Below are positions 35,668 to 44,361 of a stretch of 64,000 nucleotides of DNA, one piece after another; position 1 is the stretch's first letter, and each line of letters starts with the position of its first letter. The stretch is from Nitrospira sp. GTDB lineage: Bacteria > Nitrospirota > Nitrospiria > Nitrospirales > UBA8639. The notes beneath the pieces were generated by a model. The model made no database searches and was not told the origin of the DNA. It was given only the letters and a program-made list of their open reading frames with translations. Made by a program: the position numbers and the translations under genes. Location of the stretch: NCBI GenBank assembly GCA_024760505.1, contig CP058931.1, positions 3,048,001 to 3,112,000 on the forward strand, given 5' to 3'.

Positions 35668-36792
35668 ATGCGCATTCTTCACACGGAATCTTCTTCAGGG
35701 ATGGGAGGGCAGGAATACCGTGTGTTGGAGGAAGCGCAAGGCATGGAGAAGCGTGGCCATACGGTCGTCGTCGCTGCCCCTCATGGGAGTCAATTGGCCG
35801 CCCTGGCAAAACAGCGAGGGCTCCAGGTCAAAACAACCACGTCTGGCAAGCGAGGGTGGATCACGTTAATACCTTCCTATTTGCGAATTTTGAAACACTA
35901 TGAGATTGATGTGGTCAATACGCACGGGTCTCTTGATAGTTGGACGGCATCGATTGCCGGACGGATCTCGTCCCGACGGCCCATCATTGTCCGGACCCGC
36001 CATAAAAGCACGCCAGTCTCACGGACGTGGCGGCATCGACTCCTCTATGGGAAATTGCCGCATGTCGTCACCACCACCGGTGAGGCGGTCAGACAGGGAT
36101 TGATGACAGGAAACCGGCTGAGCCCTTCCCGGGTCATTTCGATTCCCACAGGAGTTGATTTGGAGCGGTTCCATCCTCAACCCCCGAATGCGTCCTTGCG
36201 ACAAAGCTTGGGGCTTGGAAGTCAAGGTCCTCTGATCGGAGCCGTCACCTTTCTGCGCCCGGAAAAGGGCATGGCAGTCTTGATCGAGGCGGTCCGATGG
36301 CTCACGCAACGTTTTTCCACCGTCGAGTGCATCATTATCGGAGATGGCGGAGAACAGCCGGCATTGTTGGGTCGCATTCGAGAGCTTGGCTTGGAGCACT
36401 GTGTGCACCTCATCGGGTTTCGGCAGGATGTGCCGGCTCTGCTGGCGATACTTGATGTGGTAGTCATTCCTTCTTTTGAAGAAGGAATTCCTCAATCTCT
36501 CACTCAAGCCTTAGCCATGGAACGTCCTGTGGTCGCTTCTGCGGTGGGAGGGGTGCCCGAAGTGGTGCAGGATGGCCTGAGCGGACTGTTGGTCCCTCCA
36601 CGAGACCCAAAGATCTTAGCCGAGAAAATTGCCTGTCTTCTGTCTGATCCCATTGCCGCGACCCGAATGGGGAAGATCGGGCGACAGGTCATTCACGAAC
36701 GATTTTCCATGGAACACATGCTGACCCAAACGGAGTTGGTGTATCGGCAATTGATGCAAGTACACTCCCTCGTTGTTGCGAAGAGGTCTTGA
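35668..36792 (+). CDS. GT4 glycosyltransferase
   Basis: 374 residues from ATG 35668, where the family N-terminus MRILHTESSSGMGGQEYRVL begins; the frame is open from ATG 35587 and adds 27 Pro-rich residues. GT-B fold with a donor-domain stretch IGAVTFLRPEKGMAVLIEAV and the nucleotide-sugar motif FEEGIPQSLTQALAMERPVV (EX7E). Probably adds a core or O-chain sugar to LPS. It starts close after the GT2 gene and precedes a deacetylase gene. Confidence 0.85.
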   Translation: MRILHTESSSGMGGQEYRVLEEAQGMEKRGHTVVVAAPHGSQLAALAKQRGLQVKTTTSGKRGWITLIPSYLRILKHYEIDVVNTHGSLDSWTASIAGRISSRRPIIVRTRHKSTPVSRTWRHRLLYGKLPHVVTTTGEAVRQGLMTGNRLSPSRVISIPTGVDLERFHPQPPNASLRQSLGLGSQGPLIGAVTFLRPEKGMAVLIEAVRWLTQRFSTVECIIIGDGGEQPALLGRIRELGLEHCVHLIGFRQDVPALLAILDVVVIPSFEEGIPQSLTQALAMERPVVASAVGGVPEVVQDGLSGLLVPPRDPKILAEKIACLLSDPIAATRMGKIGRQVIHERFSMEHMLTQTELVYRQLMQVHSLVVAKRS

Positions 36793-36798
36793 ACGGGT

Positions 36799-37620
36799 GT
36801 GGAGCGCGTCGGCGACTTAGCCGGGTTGAGCTGCAAAGGATTCGAGAACATGGTTTGTCTGACAGGAGATGTTCACCAACGCTCGTATCGGGGAACCGAT
36901 ACGCCATTTTCCTCTCAAACAGAAGTCGCGTTAGCCGCGAAGTATTGTGATATTGCCGGGAAATACGGAGTAAAAGTCACGCTGTTTTTTACCGGAAAAG
37001 CCTGTCAGGAAGAGCCGGACACGGTGAAAATCCTATCGGGTCTGCCCCATTGTGAAATTGGTGGCCATACCTTTGCGGCCTTTCGAGATCCGTTATCTCG
37101 AATATTCAAGAAAGTGTATGGAACGCCATGGGGAACCACTGCGCACCAACTTCGTGATATTCAGAGGACCATTGCCAGCATTCAACAGGTGACGGGTCAA
37201 CGAATTCAGACCTGGCGAAACCATAGTTATATACGAACCGCTGATACGGATCGCTTATTAGCATCCTGTGGAATCCATGTGGTGTCCGATGAGGTGTCCG
37301 ATTTGAAAATATCCGCCGAATGGGTGCATCCCGGCTATCGTTCGGTTCCGATGAATGTTCTTCCGGATCACGAACATGTCTTACATGGAAAATATCAACA
37401 TGGGAAAACCAAGCCGGAGCGTCTTACCCGACGAATGCCTATCACGGAATGGGCCGATCAGGTGAAAGCGAGTATACGGAGTATATGCGAGCAAGGAGGA
37501 ACCGCGACGGTCCTTGCCCATCCGATGTGCATGGACGTTGCCGATGGCATGGTGGTGTTTGAGGAGCTTTGTCGATATATCCAGCCGTATGGGACGGTTT
37601 GGCTCTCAGAAGTGCAGTGA
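36799..37620 (+). CDS. Polysaccharide deacetylase (NodB-like) family protein
   Basis: 273 residues from GTG 36799; ATG 36850 with AAAGGA in front is an equally good start. It resembles NodB/CE4 folds: VCLTGDVHQRSYRG carries the acidic residue of motif 1. EIGGHTFAAF gives a His in motif 2, TWRNHSYIRTADTDRLLA motif 3, and TATVLAHPMCMDVADG the closing His. The exact metal triad is not complete in the usual form (motif 2 usually has H-x3/5-H). It could deacetylate a sugar of the LPS core or O-chain. Confidence 0.72.
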   Translation: MERVGDLAGLSCKGFENMVCLTGDVHQRSYRGTDTPFSSQTEVALAAKYCDIAGKYGVKVTLFFTGKACQEEPDTVKILSGLPHCEIGGHTFAAFRDPLSRIFKKVYGTPWGTTAHQLRDIQRTIASIQQVTGQRIQTWRNHSYIRTADTDRLLASCGIHVVSDEVSDLKISAEWVHPGYRSVPMNVLPDHEHVLHGKYQHGKTKPERLTRRMPITEWADQVKASIRSICEQGGTATVLAHPMCMDVADGMVVFEELCRYIQPYGTVWLSEVQ

Positions 37621-37783
37621 AGGAAACGGGGTGGGAAAATGAAATGCGGATTGAGGAGAGGTAGGGTGGATACCTGATGGGCAGGGATCGACCAATGGGC
37701 GATGATGCAAAACCCGGGAATCCGTGCAGGAATAGACTGTCCTTATTACCCCTGTTGGTTATCGATAACGGATCATTCATCTT

Positions 37784-38614
37784 ATGAAGAACCAGAATAG
37801 CTCTGTCCAAAAAAGTGGCACTTCGGTCAAGCGGGAAACGGTCTCTTGTGCCGTGGTGGCATTCAACGAAGAGAAAAATCTTCAGCCGTGTCTGGAAAGT
37901 GCAACGTGGATGGATGAAATCGTCGTGGTGGATTCATTCAGTACGGATCGTACCATGGATATTGCCCGAACGTTTACGGACAAGATTTTTCAACGCCCCT
38001 GGCAAGGGTTTGGGGATCAGAAAAATTATGCGATGGATCAAGCGACCACGGATTGGGTGTTTATTTTGGATTCCGACGAGCGAATTCCTGCCGAACTTCA
38101 GGCTGAGATCGAAGCGGTGCTGTCTGCCGGTTCGAAGGATGGACCTGTGGCCTATTATGTCCCCCGTCATAATTATTATTTTGGCTCTCTGGTATTGAAC
38201 GCCGGGTGTTATCCCGATTATCAATTGCGTCTGTTCCGCCGGGGAATCGGCCATTTGGATGACGCCGAGCCACACAATAAATTCATCTTTTCGGGAGAAT
38301 CCGCTTATCTCTCGTGTCCATTGGTACACCTTACCAGGCCCACCCTTCACAATTATTTTGAAAAATTTCCAAACTTTACGACGTTGGCCGCGCAAGACCG
38401 GGCTAGAACCAAACGACATGTGCGTGGCACAGACCTCCTGTTTCGTCCGATCTTTACGTTTTCGAAATATTATTTTGCTCGAAAGGCTTATCGCGATGGC
38501 ATGGCGGGGTTTTTAGTCAGCGCTCTGTCCAGTATGTATACCTTTGTGAAATATGCCAAGCTCTGGCATATGAGACAGCTCGAAGCCCAGGGATGTTCTC
38601 AGTTAATAAAATAG
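37784..38614 (+). CDS. GT2 glycosyltransferase, WaaE-like, second copy
   Basis: 276 residues. It closely follows the layout of the gene at 34815: VSCAVVAFNEEKNLQPCLES, VVVDSFSTDRTMDIARTFTD, WVFILDSDERIPAELQ, CYPDYQLRLFRRG, and MYTFVKYAKLWHMRQL. So the two are paralogues that likely add different residues. 163 bp of DNA without a gene precede it. It overlaps the next GT4 gene by 22 bp. Confidence 0.85.
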   Translation: MKNQNSSVQKSGTSVKRETVSCAVVAFNEEKNLQPCLESATWMDEIVVVDSFSTDRTMDIARTFTDKIFQRPWQGFGDQKNYAMDQATTDWVFILDSDERIPAELQAEIEAVLSAGSKDGPVAYYVPRHNYYFGSLVLNAGCYPDYQLRLFRRGIGHLDDAEPHNKFIFSGESAYLSCPLVHLTRPTLHNYFEKFPNFTTLAAQDRARTKRHVRGTDLLFRPIFTFSKYYFARKAYRDGMAGFLVSALSSMYTFVKYAKLWHMRQLEAQGCSQLIK

Positions 38615-39798
38615 CGAGCGGCGGCCCGGCCGCCAGAATGACAAAAAATGGCGCTAAGACATTGTCCGATGATTCACAACAGTTCAGACACCTGATGCGC
38701 GTCGGGTTTGATGCCGGGCCCATGCGTTCCGCCTATAGCGGGATTGGACAGTATGTCCGATGTCTCTTCCCTGCCATGTTTTCCTTTTCCCAGGATATTG
38801 AATGGGAGGCCTATGCCTCATTGGGTGGTTCTTCCCAACCCCTTCCGCTTCAATTCCCGTCGCATGTCTCCGTGAAATGCTCCAAGTCCTCGTGGGGATT
38901 TGGCCGAATGGAGAACGATCAACCCCCGCTCGATATCTTTCATGGGACCAACTTCAAGGCTCCAGATTATGGCCAACGTCACACCATACTCACGATTCAT
39001 GATGTCTGGCTGGCACGTCATCCGGAATATTCGAAGAAACTTCTTGGCCAAGCGCTTTCCTCCTGGAAGTTAGGTTTGCGCGCCAGGCAGGTCTCTCGCG
39101 TGGTGGCGGTCTCCAAATTTTCTTCCCGGGAAATTCAAGAGGTGCTTCATCTCCCGTCCGACCGTATTACGGTGATCCACCACGGGCCGTCTCCCGCCAT
39201 GTTACCTGATCGGGATGATCAGAAGTTTCAGGAGGTCCGGACTCGATTGCACATTCCTGCCCGTCCCTTTGTGCTATTTGTGGGAGGAGCTGAGCCCCGG
39301 AAAAATCATACCGCAGTGTTTAAGGCATTTGCCCGATCACCACGACTTGCCTCATCCTTCTCTCTTGTGGCCATCGGTGAGGTAGAATCACGGGGCGCCA
39401 ACCTGATGGTAACGGCCAGGGATTTGGGGATCGGTGATTACGTATGTTGCCCTGGTTATGTGTCCAGCGAAGATTTACCTCTGCTGTATTCCAATGCGGA
39501 GGTCTTTGTGTTTCCGTCCTTGTATGAGGGGTTCGGCATTCCACTTCTTGATGCCATGGCATGTGGTGCCCCGATTATTACCGGGACGGGAAGTGCTCTG
39601 CCGGAAGTGGCAGGGGATGCTGCTCTCTATGTCGATCCTCAGGATTCGGAACAATTAGGGATGGAAATAGAACGGCTGGTGAGTGATCGGGACTTACAAA
39701 CGCAATTACGCAACAAGGGGTTCGAGCGGGTCAAGCAATTTACGTGGGAGCGGGCGGCACAGGAAACGCTGAATCTCTATAGGAACGTGCATGGCTAA
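38593..39798 (+). CDS. GT4 glycosyltransferase
   Basis: 401 residues; the ATG at 38695 (MRVGFDAGPMRSAYSGIGQY) is the more family-like start, the first 34 residues being non-homologous. GT-B fold with FVLFVGGAEPRKNHTAVFKA and the EX7E motif FPSLYEGFGIPLLDAMACGA. DAGPMRSAYSGIGQYVRCL is typical of mannosyl/rhamnosyltransferases of this clade. It ends overlapping the next ORF by 8 bp. A GDP-mannose supply (manC, mutase) is encoded further on. Confidence 0.85.
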   Translation: MFSVNKIASGGPAARMTKNGAKTLSDDSQQFRHLMRVGFDAGPMRSAYSGIGQYVRCLFPAMFSFSQDIEWEAYASLGGSSQPLPLQFPSHVSVKCSKSSWGFGRMENDQPPLDIFHGTNFKAPDYGQRHTILTIHDVWLARHPEYSKKLLGQALSSWKLGLRARQVSRVVAVSKFSSREIQEVLHLPSDRITVIHHGPSPAMLPDRDDQKFQEVRTRLHIPARPFVLFVGGAEPRKNHTAVFKAFARSPRLASSFSLVAIGEVESRGANLMVTARDLGIGDYVCCPGYVSSEDLPLLYSNAEVFVFPSLYEGFGIPLLDAMACGAPIITGTGSALPEVAGDAALYVDPQDSEQLGMEIERLVSDRDLQTQLRNKGFERVKQFTWERAAQETLNLYRNVHG

Positions 39799-40144
39799 CC
39801 AAAGGTGCTTGATGAAAATGGCAATGGCTGGGATAACGTCCTGGCCGACTTGGATGGTATTGCTAGCGGCAAGTGTCACGGTTGGGCTTCCTCGCGTTCC
39901 GTATTATCAGCAGGGACTCCCGTATATCTACGACCTCGGGGGAATGGCCTTGGTGATTTGGTTTATTGGGCTCGGGTTTCTCATTCTTGGACTCTATTTC
40001 GTCGTCATGGGATGTGTGAGTGCCGGTTGGTTCCTGAGCAGGAGGCTCTCTGCCGTACTCTTTGGAGGCATGTCGTTGATTCTTGCCGGCGGCTGTCACT
40101 GGTTCTATCTGCTGTTGTTGGAGATGTCAGTCAGAGTGACATGA
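39791..40144 (+). CDS. Small membrane protein, unknown
   Basis: 117 residues with three hydrophobic segments (about residues 18-35, 45-80 and 90-108). It overlaps the GT4 gene by 8 bp and the next gene by 4 bp (ATGA at 40141), so the three are probably translationally coupled. I do not recognise the family. It could help the following membrane protein, or be a transporter or flippase accessory in glycan assembly. Confidence 0.65.
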   Translation: MANQRCLMKMAMAGITSWPTWMVLLAASVTVGLPRVPYYQQGLPYIYDLGGMALVIWFIGLGFLILGLYFVVMGCVSAGWFLSRRLSAVLFGGMSLILAGGCHWFYLLLLEMSVRVT

Positions 40145-40872
40145 GACCGGGATTTCCTCAAATGCCCTCGAACAAGCCTTCACTCCTCGGGGATACACGG
40201 CAAGGACAGGTCCGGCTGTGTTGGAGGAACCTTGGGGAGGCGCTCTTTTTTTGTTTGACGATGACGCTTTTGGCAAAATGGTCGACCAATTTGCCGGGGT
40301 GGGGGGATGTCATTGCCTCAGAAAACGGGCCGGTTGAGATGATGAGTGCGGGCGTATGGTTTGTCGCCATGGTGTGGTGCCTGACTGCGGGCCTCAGTCA
40401 TTCTCGCCATCGCATTGAGTGGTTGGGGCTCACGGCTCTCTGCCTTCTCTTTGGGCTGCGGGAGTTGGATGCGCATGTCTGGGCGACCGGATGGAATTTT
40501 GATAAGTTTGCGAATTATTGGAACCCGAACTTTCCGCTTTCGGAACGACTGTTGGTGATTGGGGGTATGATTATTCCCGTCATGGCTATTGGAATAGTCC
40601 TCTGGTTTCGAATACGGACACGACTGGCGGTAGCCTGGAATAGTCGTGCTCCCTGGATTGGCCAATTGACCCTGGGAGGCATGCTGCTGATTTTCTGTGT
40701 GGTGGTGGATAAAGTGCATGGCTATTATCTTCCACTTCTTGGGTTGGAAGACGCACAGCTATTCTTCATGGGGCTGGAAGAATTTGGAGAATATGTATTG
40801 GGGATTTATACCGTGTCGGTTTTATGGCCTTACTGGCAAGCAACCCTTCCGTTCCATCAGACGGATTCCTGA
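40141..40872 (+). CDS. Multi-pass membrane protein, unknown
   Basis: 243 residues from ATG 40141, which overlaps the preceding stop; the frame is open back to 39805 but there it shadows the small membrane protein. About six hydrophobic segments are present. Polar motifs sit at or within membrane edges: ENGPVEMMSAGVW near residue 60, LRELDAHVW, and MGLEEFGEYVLG near the end. Conserved-looking acids and His near the membrane could form an active site, but no family is recognised. Context suggests a role in LPS/glycan synthesis or transport. Confidence 0.65.
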   Translation: MRPGFPQMPSNKPSLLGDTRQGQVRLCWRNLGEALFFCLTMTLLAKWSTNLPGWGDVIASENGPVEMMSAGVWFVAMVWCLTAGLSHSRHRIEWLGLTALCLLFGLRELDAHVWATGWNFDKFANYWNPNFPLSERLLVIGGMIIPVMAIGIVLWFRIRTRLAVAWNSRAPWIGQLTLGGMLLIFCVVVDKVHGYYLPLLGLEDAQLFFMGLEEFGEYVLGIYTVSVLWPYWQATLPFHQTDS

Positions 40873-40953
40873 AATGAAGCCCCCTCGGAGTGTAACCCGA
40901 ACGATTCCCCTGTAAAATTATCTTTTCAGGATCATCTCGAAGTCACGATTCAC

Positions 40954-41952
40954 GTGAAACGCCTTCTTCTTATTAAACTTCGGTATATCGGGGATGTCGT
41001 GTTATCCACCCCTCTTCTTCCCATTCTGCACAAGCGATTTCCCGATGCGTCACTCACCTTTCTGGTGAATCCCGGAACGGAGAGTGTGTTGTTCGGGAAT
41101 CCCTATCTGGAGAAAATTATGGTGTTGCCTCGTGAAGGATGGGGACAACAATTTAAGTGTTACCAATCGCTGCGTCAGGCTCGTTTCGATGGAGTCGTGG
41201 ATTTAACGGACGGGGATCGCTCCGCCTTTCTGACCTGTTGGACCGGTGCCGGCGTCAGGCTGGGGTTTAATCGGGAGAATCGGTGGCGGGGAAAGCTGTA
41301 TACACATGTACTGCCATCAGCCTATGGTTCCATGCACATGGTGGACTATCATGCCCAAGCCCTGCCCGCCTTAGGTATCAGGGATCCCGTGGGCAATCCG
41401 GAATGGTATCTGCAACCCGAAGACCATGAGCAAGGCGATCACCTGATGGCCTCGCTCCAGATCGGGCAGGCGCCATTGGTGCTCCTTCATCCTCCAGCGC
41501 GATATGCCAATAAAGCCTGGCCTTTTGAGCGATTTGCCGCCCTGGCCGATTGGCTGGCCGATCATGGAGCGGTCGTGGCCTTAATCGGACACCAGTCAGA
41601 GATGCTGATAGGACACCGGATTGTCAATCTGACCAGGTCCAAACCGCGTAATGTGATGGGACAAACCGGGTTGCGTCAACTGGCGGCAGTGATGAAGCGA
41701 AGCGCCTTATTTATCGGGAACGATGGCGGCCCGATGCATATGGCGGCAGCCGTCGGTTGTCCTGTTCTGGGATTATTCGGTCCCTCTGATCCTTATGTGT
41801 GGGGTCCGAGGGGAGAAAAAGTTTCCGTGATTTACAAAGGCCTGGACTGCGAAAAAAGTTGTCATGACGGGTGTTCCCGGGGAGAAGAAGGCTGTATGCG
41901 GCAAATATCAGTCGAGGAAGTCTGCCGGGCCGCGCGTCTGTTCCTGGATTGA
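40954..41952 (+). CDS. GT9 heptosyltransferase (WaaQ-like)
   Basis: 332 residues from GTG 40954. LLLIKLRYIGDVVLSTPLLP is the WaaQ/heptosyltransferase III-type start. VLLHPPARYANKAWPFERFA and LFIGNDGGPMHMAAAVGCPV follow. A cysteine cluster CEKSCHDGCSRGEEGC with different spacing than in WaaC/F ends the domain. It likely adds a third heptose to the core. It is the last gene of the LPS locus, followed by a repeat element. Confidence 0.83.
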   Translation: MKRLLLIKLRYIGDVVLSTPLLPILHKRFPDASLTFLVNPGTESVLFGNPYLEKIMVLPREGWGQQFKCYQSLRQARFDGVVDLTDGDRSAFLTCWTGAGVRLGFNRENRWRGKLYTHVLPSAYGSMHMVDYHAQALPALGIRDPVGNPEWYLQPEDHEQGDHLMASLQIGQAPLVLLHPPARYANKAWPFERFAALADWLADHGAVVALIGHQSEMLIGHRIVNLTRSKPRNVMGQTGLRQLAAVMKRSALFIGNDGGPMHMAAAVGCPVLGLFGPSDPYVWGPRGEKVSVIYKGLDCEKSCHDGCSRGEEGCMRQISVEEVCRAARLFLD

Positions 41953-42069
41953 GTGTTCCTGGACTCAGGCGCAAGAGGATTTTATGACGGGAGTTTTTGA
42001 ATATTTCAAATATGGTGCTTTTTCCATGGGCATATGAGCCACAGAAACCAACCTGAGGACAATGAGGGT

Positions 42070-42188
42070 GTGTTCAAAAAGGCTTGTCCAGCAAGGCCGC
42101 AGCTGCTTGGGCGAGCGGAGCGTACGGAGGAGTACGTGAGCACGGCCAAGCGGCGAGAACGCCGCTGGCAGCCTTTTTCAACATTCCC
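42070..42188 (+). repeat. Palindromic repeat element with terminal inverted repeats, full copy
   Basis: About 119 bp. The ends read TGTTCAAAAAGGCT and, on the other strand, TGTTGAAAAAGGCT, so 13 of 14 terminal bases are inverted repeats. Inside are a GGCG-AGAA-CGCC hairpin and the CGTAC-x-GTACG pair around 42121-42136. A partial copy in the opposite orientation is at 45879-45952. The layout is that of a MITE or REP-type mobile repeat. The element sits between the waaQ-like gene and the unknown gene whose stop is its neighbour. A 60-codon frame across it is not a gene. Confidence 0.7.
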
Positions 42189-43250
42189 TTACGGGAAGGC
42201 GGGTAGGGGTGCATAGATGAGGGAATGACCAACCAGTTCCTCCAGCCATTGTTCCGTGGCCTGATGAGGAAGAGGTCGTTGGTTGAGGCGAATCTCCAGA
42301 CGAAAGTCACCATTCGTCCCCACCAGACCCACGATGGCCGCCACGTCCTCACCTTCAGGAAGGAGATAGTCGGTCTGGAATTCTGCCAGGCTGCCATACA
42401 CCCGCCCTTGCGGCTCCAGGAGATGAAGCAACTCAGGCATATCGGACAGGGTGCAGTGAATACTACAGCGATACATGAACCGGGGATTGGGTGCGATGCC
42501 AGTGAAATCCAAGAGGGCGGGTTCGGGAAATCCCGTGAGATACACACGCACATGCGCAGATTTGCCCTGGTAGGTCGCAGCCAGTTGGCTGGCCGGAACC
42601 AAGAACTCAAAGGGATCCGGCGAGTTGAGTTCGAATTGGCAGGGGCCAAATGCATCCGGCCATGAGCAAAAGAGCGGAGTATCGGTTCGATCTGTCTGCA
42701 GCAGCACTCGTGCGCCTTTTTGCGTCACCTCAATCGGAAGATCCAGGATCTGAACGGCCGTCCGAAAGGCGTTTTCCCGGTCCGTGAGCCAAAATCGGTC
42801 CCGCGGTTTGGCAAGTGTTTCCCCAGGTGTGATCACTTCGGTGGTATGAACCCGGACCCGTATGAATCCATGGGTATGTCGAAATCCCAGCCACAGCCAG
42901 GCCTCCGGCAGGAGTGTCGTCAACGGCTGGGTTATACGCCAGGGATGCGCGATCGAACAGTACGTGTTCACCGATTGATGCGTTTGAAAGACGGAGTGAT
43001 AGTGGCCTGCCAATAAAAAAAAGTCGCCCTGCCAGTTGTCGAGGAGATGTAATAAAGTGACATCCTCGGTGGGCCAGAGCGCGAGGGCCTGGATGCGCTG
43101 GGGATGGTCCACCTCCCATTCTTCGATATAGCCGATCATCTCCTTGTCCTCATGGATGGAGGTCAGGCCTAACTGCCTCAATTTTCCCGCCACCGATAAA
43201 ATGTCCTCGAAGGAGAGCGTTGATTGGGTTTCCCAACGATGTTCACGCAT
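42189..43250 (-). CDS. Unknown protein, 353 residues
   Basis: Soluble, no signal peptide, no recognised motif. Composition is rich in Trp, Pro and Leu. It is mostly beta-like in its second half (PQGRVYGSLAEFQTDYLLPE). The stop codon (42189-42191) directly abuts the palindromic repeat, so the C-terminus may have been altered by the insertion, or the repeat may merely act as its terminator. It is followed on its own upstream side by tRNA-Ser. No functional link to the LPS genes is visible. Confidence 0.65.
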   Translation of the reverse strand: MREHRWETQSTLSFEDILSVAGKLRQLGLTSIHEDKEMIGYIEEWEVDHPQRIQALALWPTEDVTLLHLLDNWQGDFFLLAGHYHSVFQTHQSVNTYCSIAHPWRITQPLTTLLPEAWLWLGFRHTHGFIRVRVHTTEVITPGETLAKPRDRFWLTDRENAFRTAVQILDLPIEVTQKGARVLLQTDRTDTPLFCSWPDAFGPCQFELNSPDPFEFLVPASQLAATYQGKSAHVRVYLTGFPEPALLDFTGIAPNPRFMYRCSIHCTLSDMPELLHLLEPQGRVYGSLAEFQTDYLLPEGEDVAAIVGLVGTNGDFRLEIRLNQRPLPHQATEQWLEELVGHSLIYAPLPAFP

Positions 43251-43380
43251 GGGTCTTATTCAGCAAAGCGAAACGCGCGGCAAGTGGATCTTTCGGTTCC
43301 AACGATATCGGGTAGAGGTGGCCAGAGGAAGGGGTGAGGTTAAGGAACGAAGGCAGATCCGAAAAATTTGACGAAAAATA

Positions 43381-43471
43381 TGGCGGAGAGGGCGGGATTT
43401 GAACCCGCGGTAGGCTTTTGACCTACGACGGTTTAGCAAACCGTTGCCTTCGGCCACTCGGCCACCTCTCC
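43381..43471 (-). tRNA. tRNA-Ser (anticodon GCU)
   Basis: On the minus strand the acceptor GGAGAGG pairs with CCTCTCC, followed by an encoded CCA. The D-arm is GCCGAGTGGCC. The anticodon loop TTTGCTAAA gives GCU (43435-43437), reading AGC/AGU. A long variable arm (TCGTAGGTCAAAAGCCTACC) is present, as expected for serine, and the T-arm is GGGTTCAAATCCC. 91 nt with CCA. Confidence 0.97.
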
Positions 43472-43501
43472 GCGCAAGTGTATGTCAATTGATTGTGACT
43501 A

Positions 43502-43531
43502 CTTATAGAGTAACAGCATGGGTAACTTCAA
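43502..43531 (-). promoter_or_regulatory. Sigma-70-type promoter for tRNA-Ser
   Basis: On the minus strand TTGAAG (43526-43531) and TATAAG (43502-43507, 5 of 6) are spaced by 18 bp. The predicted transcript start is near 43495, about 24 nt before the mature tRNA end. Confidence 0.5.
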
Positions 43532-43754
43532 GAGCAGATTGCGGCCGGGTTACGGATGAACCGCTTGTTGGGAAATCTAATCCCAAAACCATGTGCCAAT
43601 GATCCCCCTCAAATACATGTACCTATCCATCAGGGTGGTGATCCTACCATGCTCAAACGGTTCTTGGATATATTTTCCACAAGCTTTTTGTCGGATGATA
43701 TGAGGCGCAGAGATAGGCCATCGGGTCGCGGATTTCCCCAAATAAACCTTCGGG

Positions 43755-44191
43755 CAATGGAATGTGTTGGGGACCTATGTGATGACGCCGGGATAGCAGC
43801 ATCGCGTGGTCTTAGCCAATCAAGTGGGGGGCACGGTCGTGGCGGATGCCATCAAGTTTCAAGCCGCGGGGTGGGAGACGCCGCGCACGGCCACGTGGGG
43901 TCTGTCGGTGCCGGCCACCGGTACCTATAACGTCTATGCCCGGTGGGCGGCCGATGCAGCAACGCCACCAACGCCTCCTATACCGTGCACTATGCGGGCG
44001 GCACCACGGCAGTGCCGATGAACCAGACGCAAAACGGCGGGCAGTGGAATCTCCTCGGTACCTTTACCTTGAATCCCGCGTTGAACCCCATGGTGGAATT
44101 GTCCGATCAGGCCAATGGCCGGGTGGTGGCCGATGCCGTCATGGTGGTGCCCAGTGGCGTCAGTACCGATCATGTGACCTACACCGTTTAG
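43755..44191 (+). pseudogene. Decayed golvesin-type repeat fragment of a surface/secreted protein
   Basis: The plus strand carries two golvesin/Xly-type carbohydrate-binding-like repeat parts, without an intact gene. Frame 1 (43755-43957) reads QWNVLGTYVMTPG, then a TAG stop (43794-43796), then QHRVVLANQVGGTVVADAI and ATWGLSVPATGTYNVYARWA. After about 43957 one base is missing and the rest continues in another frame: NATNASYTVHYAGGTTAV, then GGQWNLLGTFTLNPALNP, ending VVADAVMVVPSG. Restoring a C in GATGC(C)AGC joins the frames. The segment is more GC-rich than its neighbours, as in acquired DNA. Confidence 0.8.
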
Positions 44192-44361
44192 CATGCTGGC
44201 GGTCCGTAATCTCACCCAGATTTCTCGTGGTTGAATAGAAAGCACCTATCTCACCGGCGTATTCTGTTCTTTTTATTTCTTGGCAACGGATGGTAGTGAA
44301 GTTTAGAGTCTTATGGTTTTTTACGAGCGTGGAACAGACAAGCTGCATCCACGGGGAGTCA

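Noticed and set aside
39805..40140. N-terminal extension of the membrane protein at 40141
   Set aside because: It shadows the small membrane protein in another frame; ATG 40141 with an overlap stop-start fits better.
42034..42216. Open frame of 60 codons across the repeat
   Set aside because: It lies almost wholly in the palindromic repeat, has no ribosome-binding site and is not protein-like.
43556..43930. A 124-codon ORF before the golvesin fragment
   Set aside because: It runs in the wrong frame across the golvesin remnant and has no homologous features.
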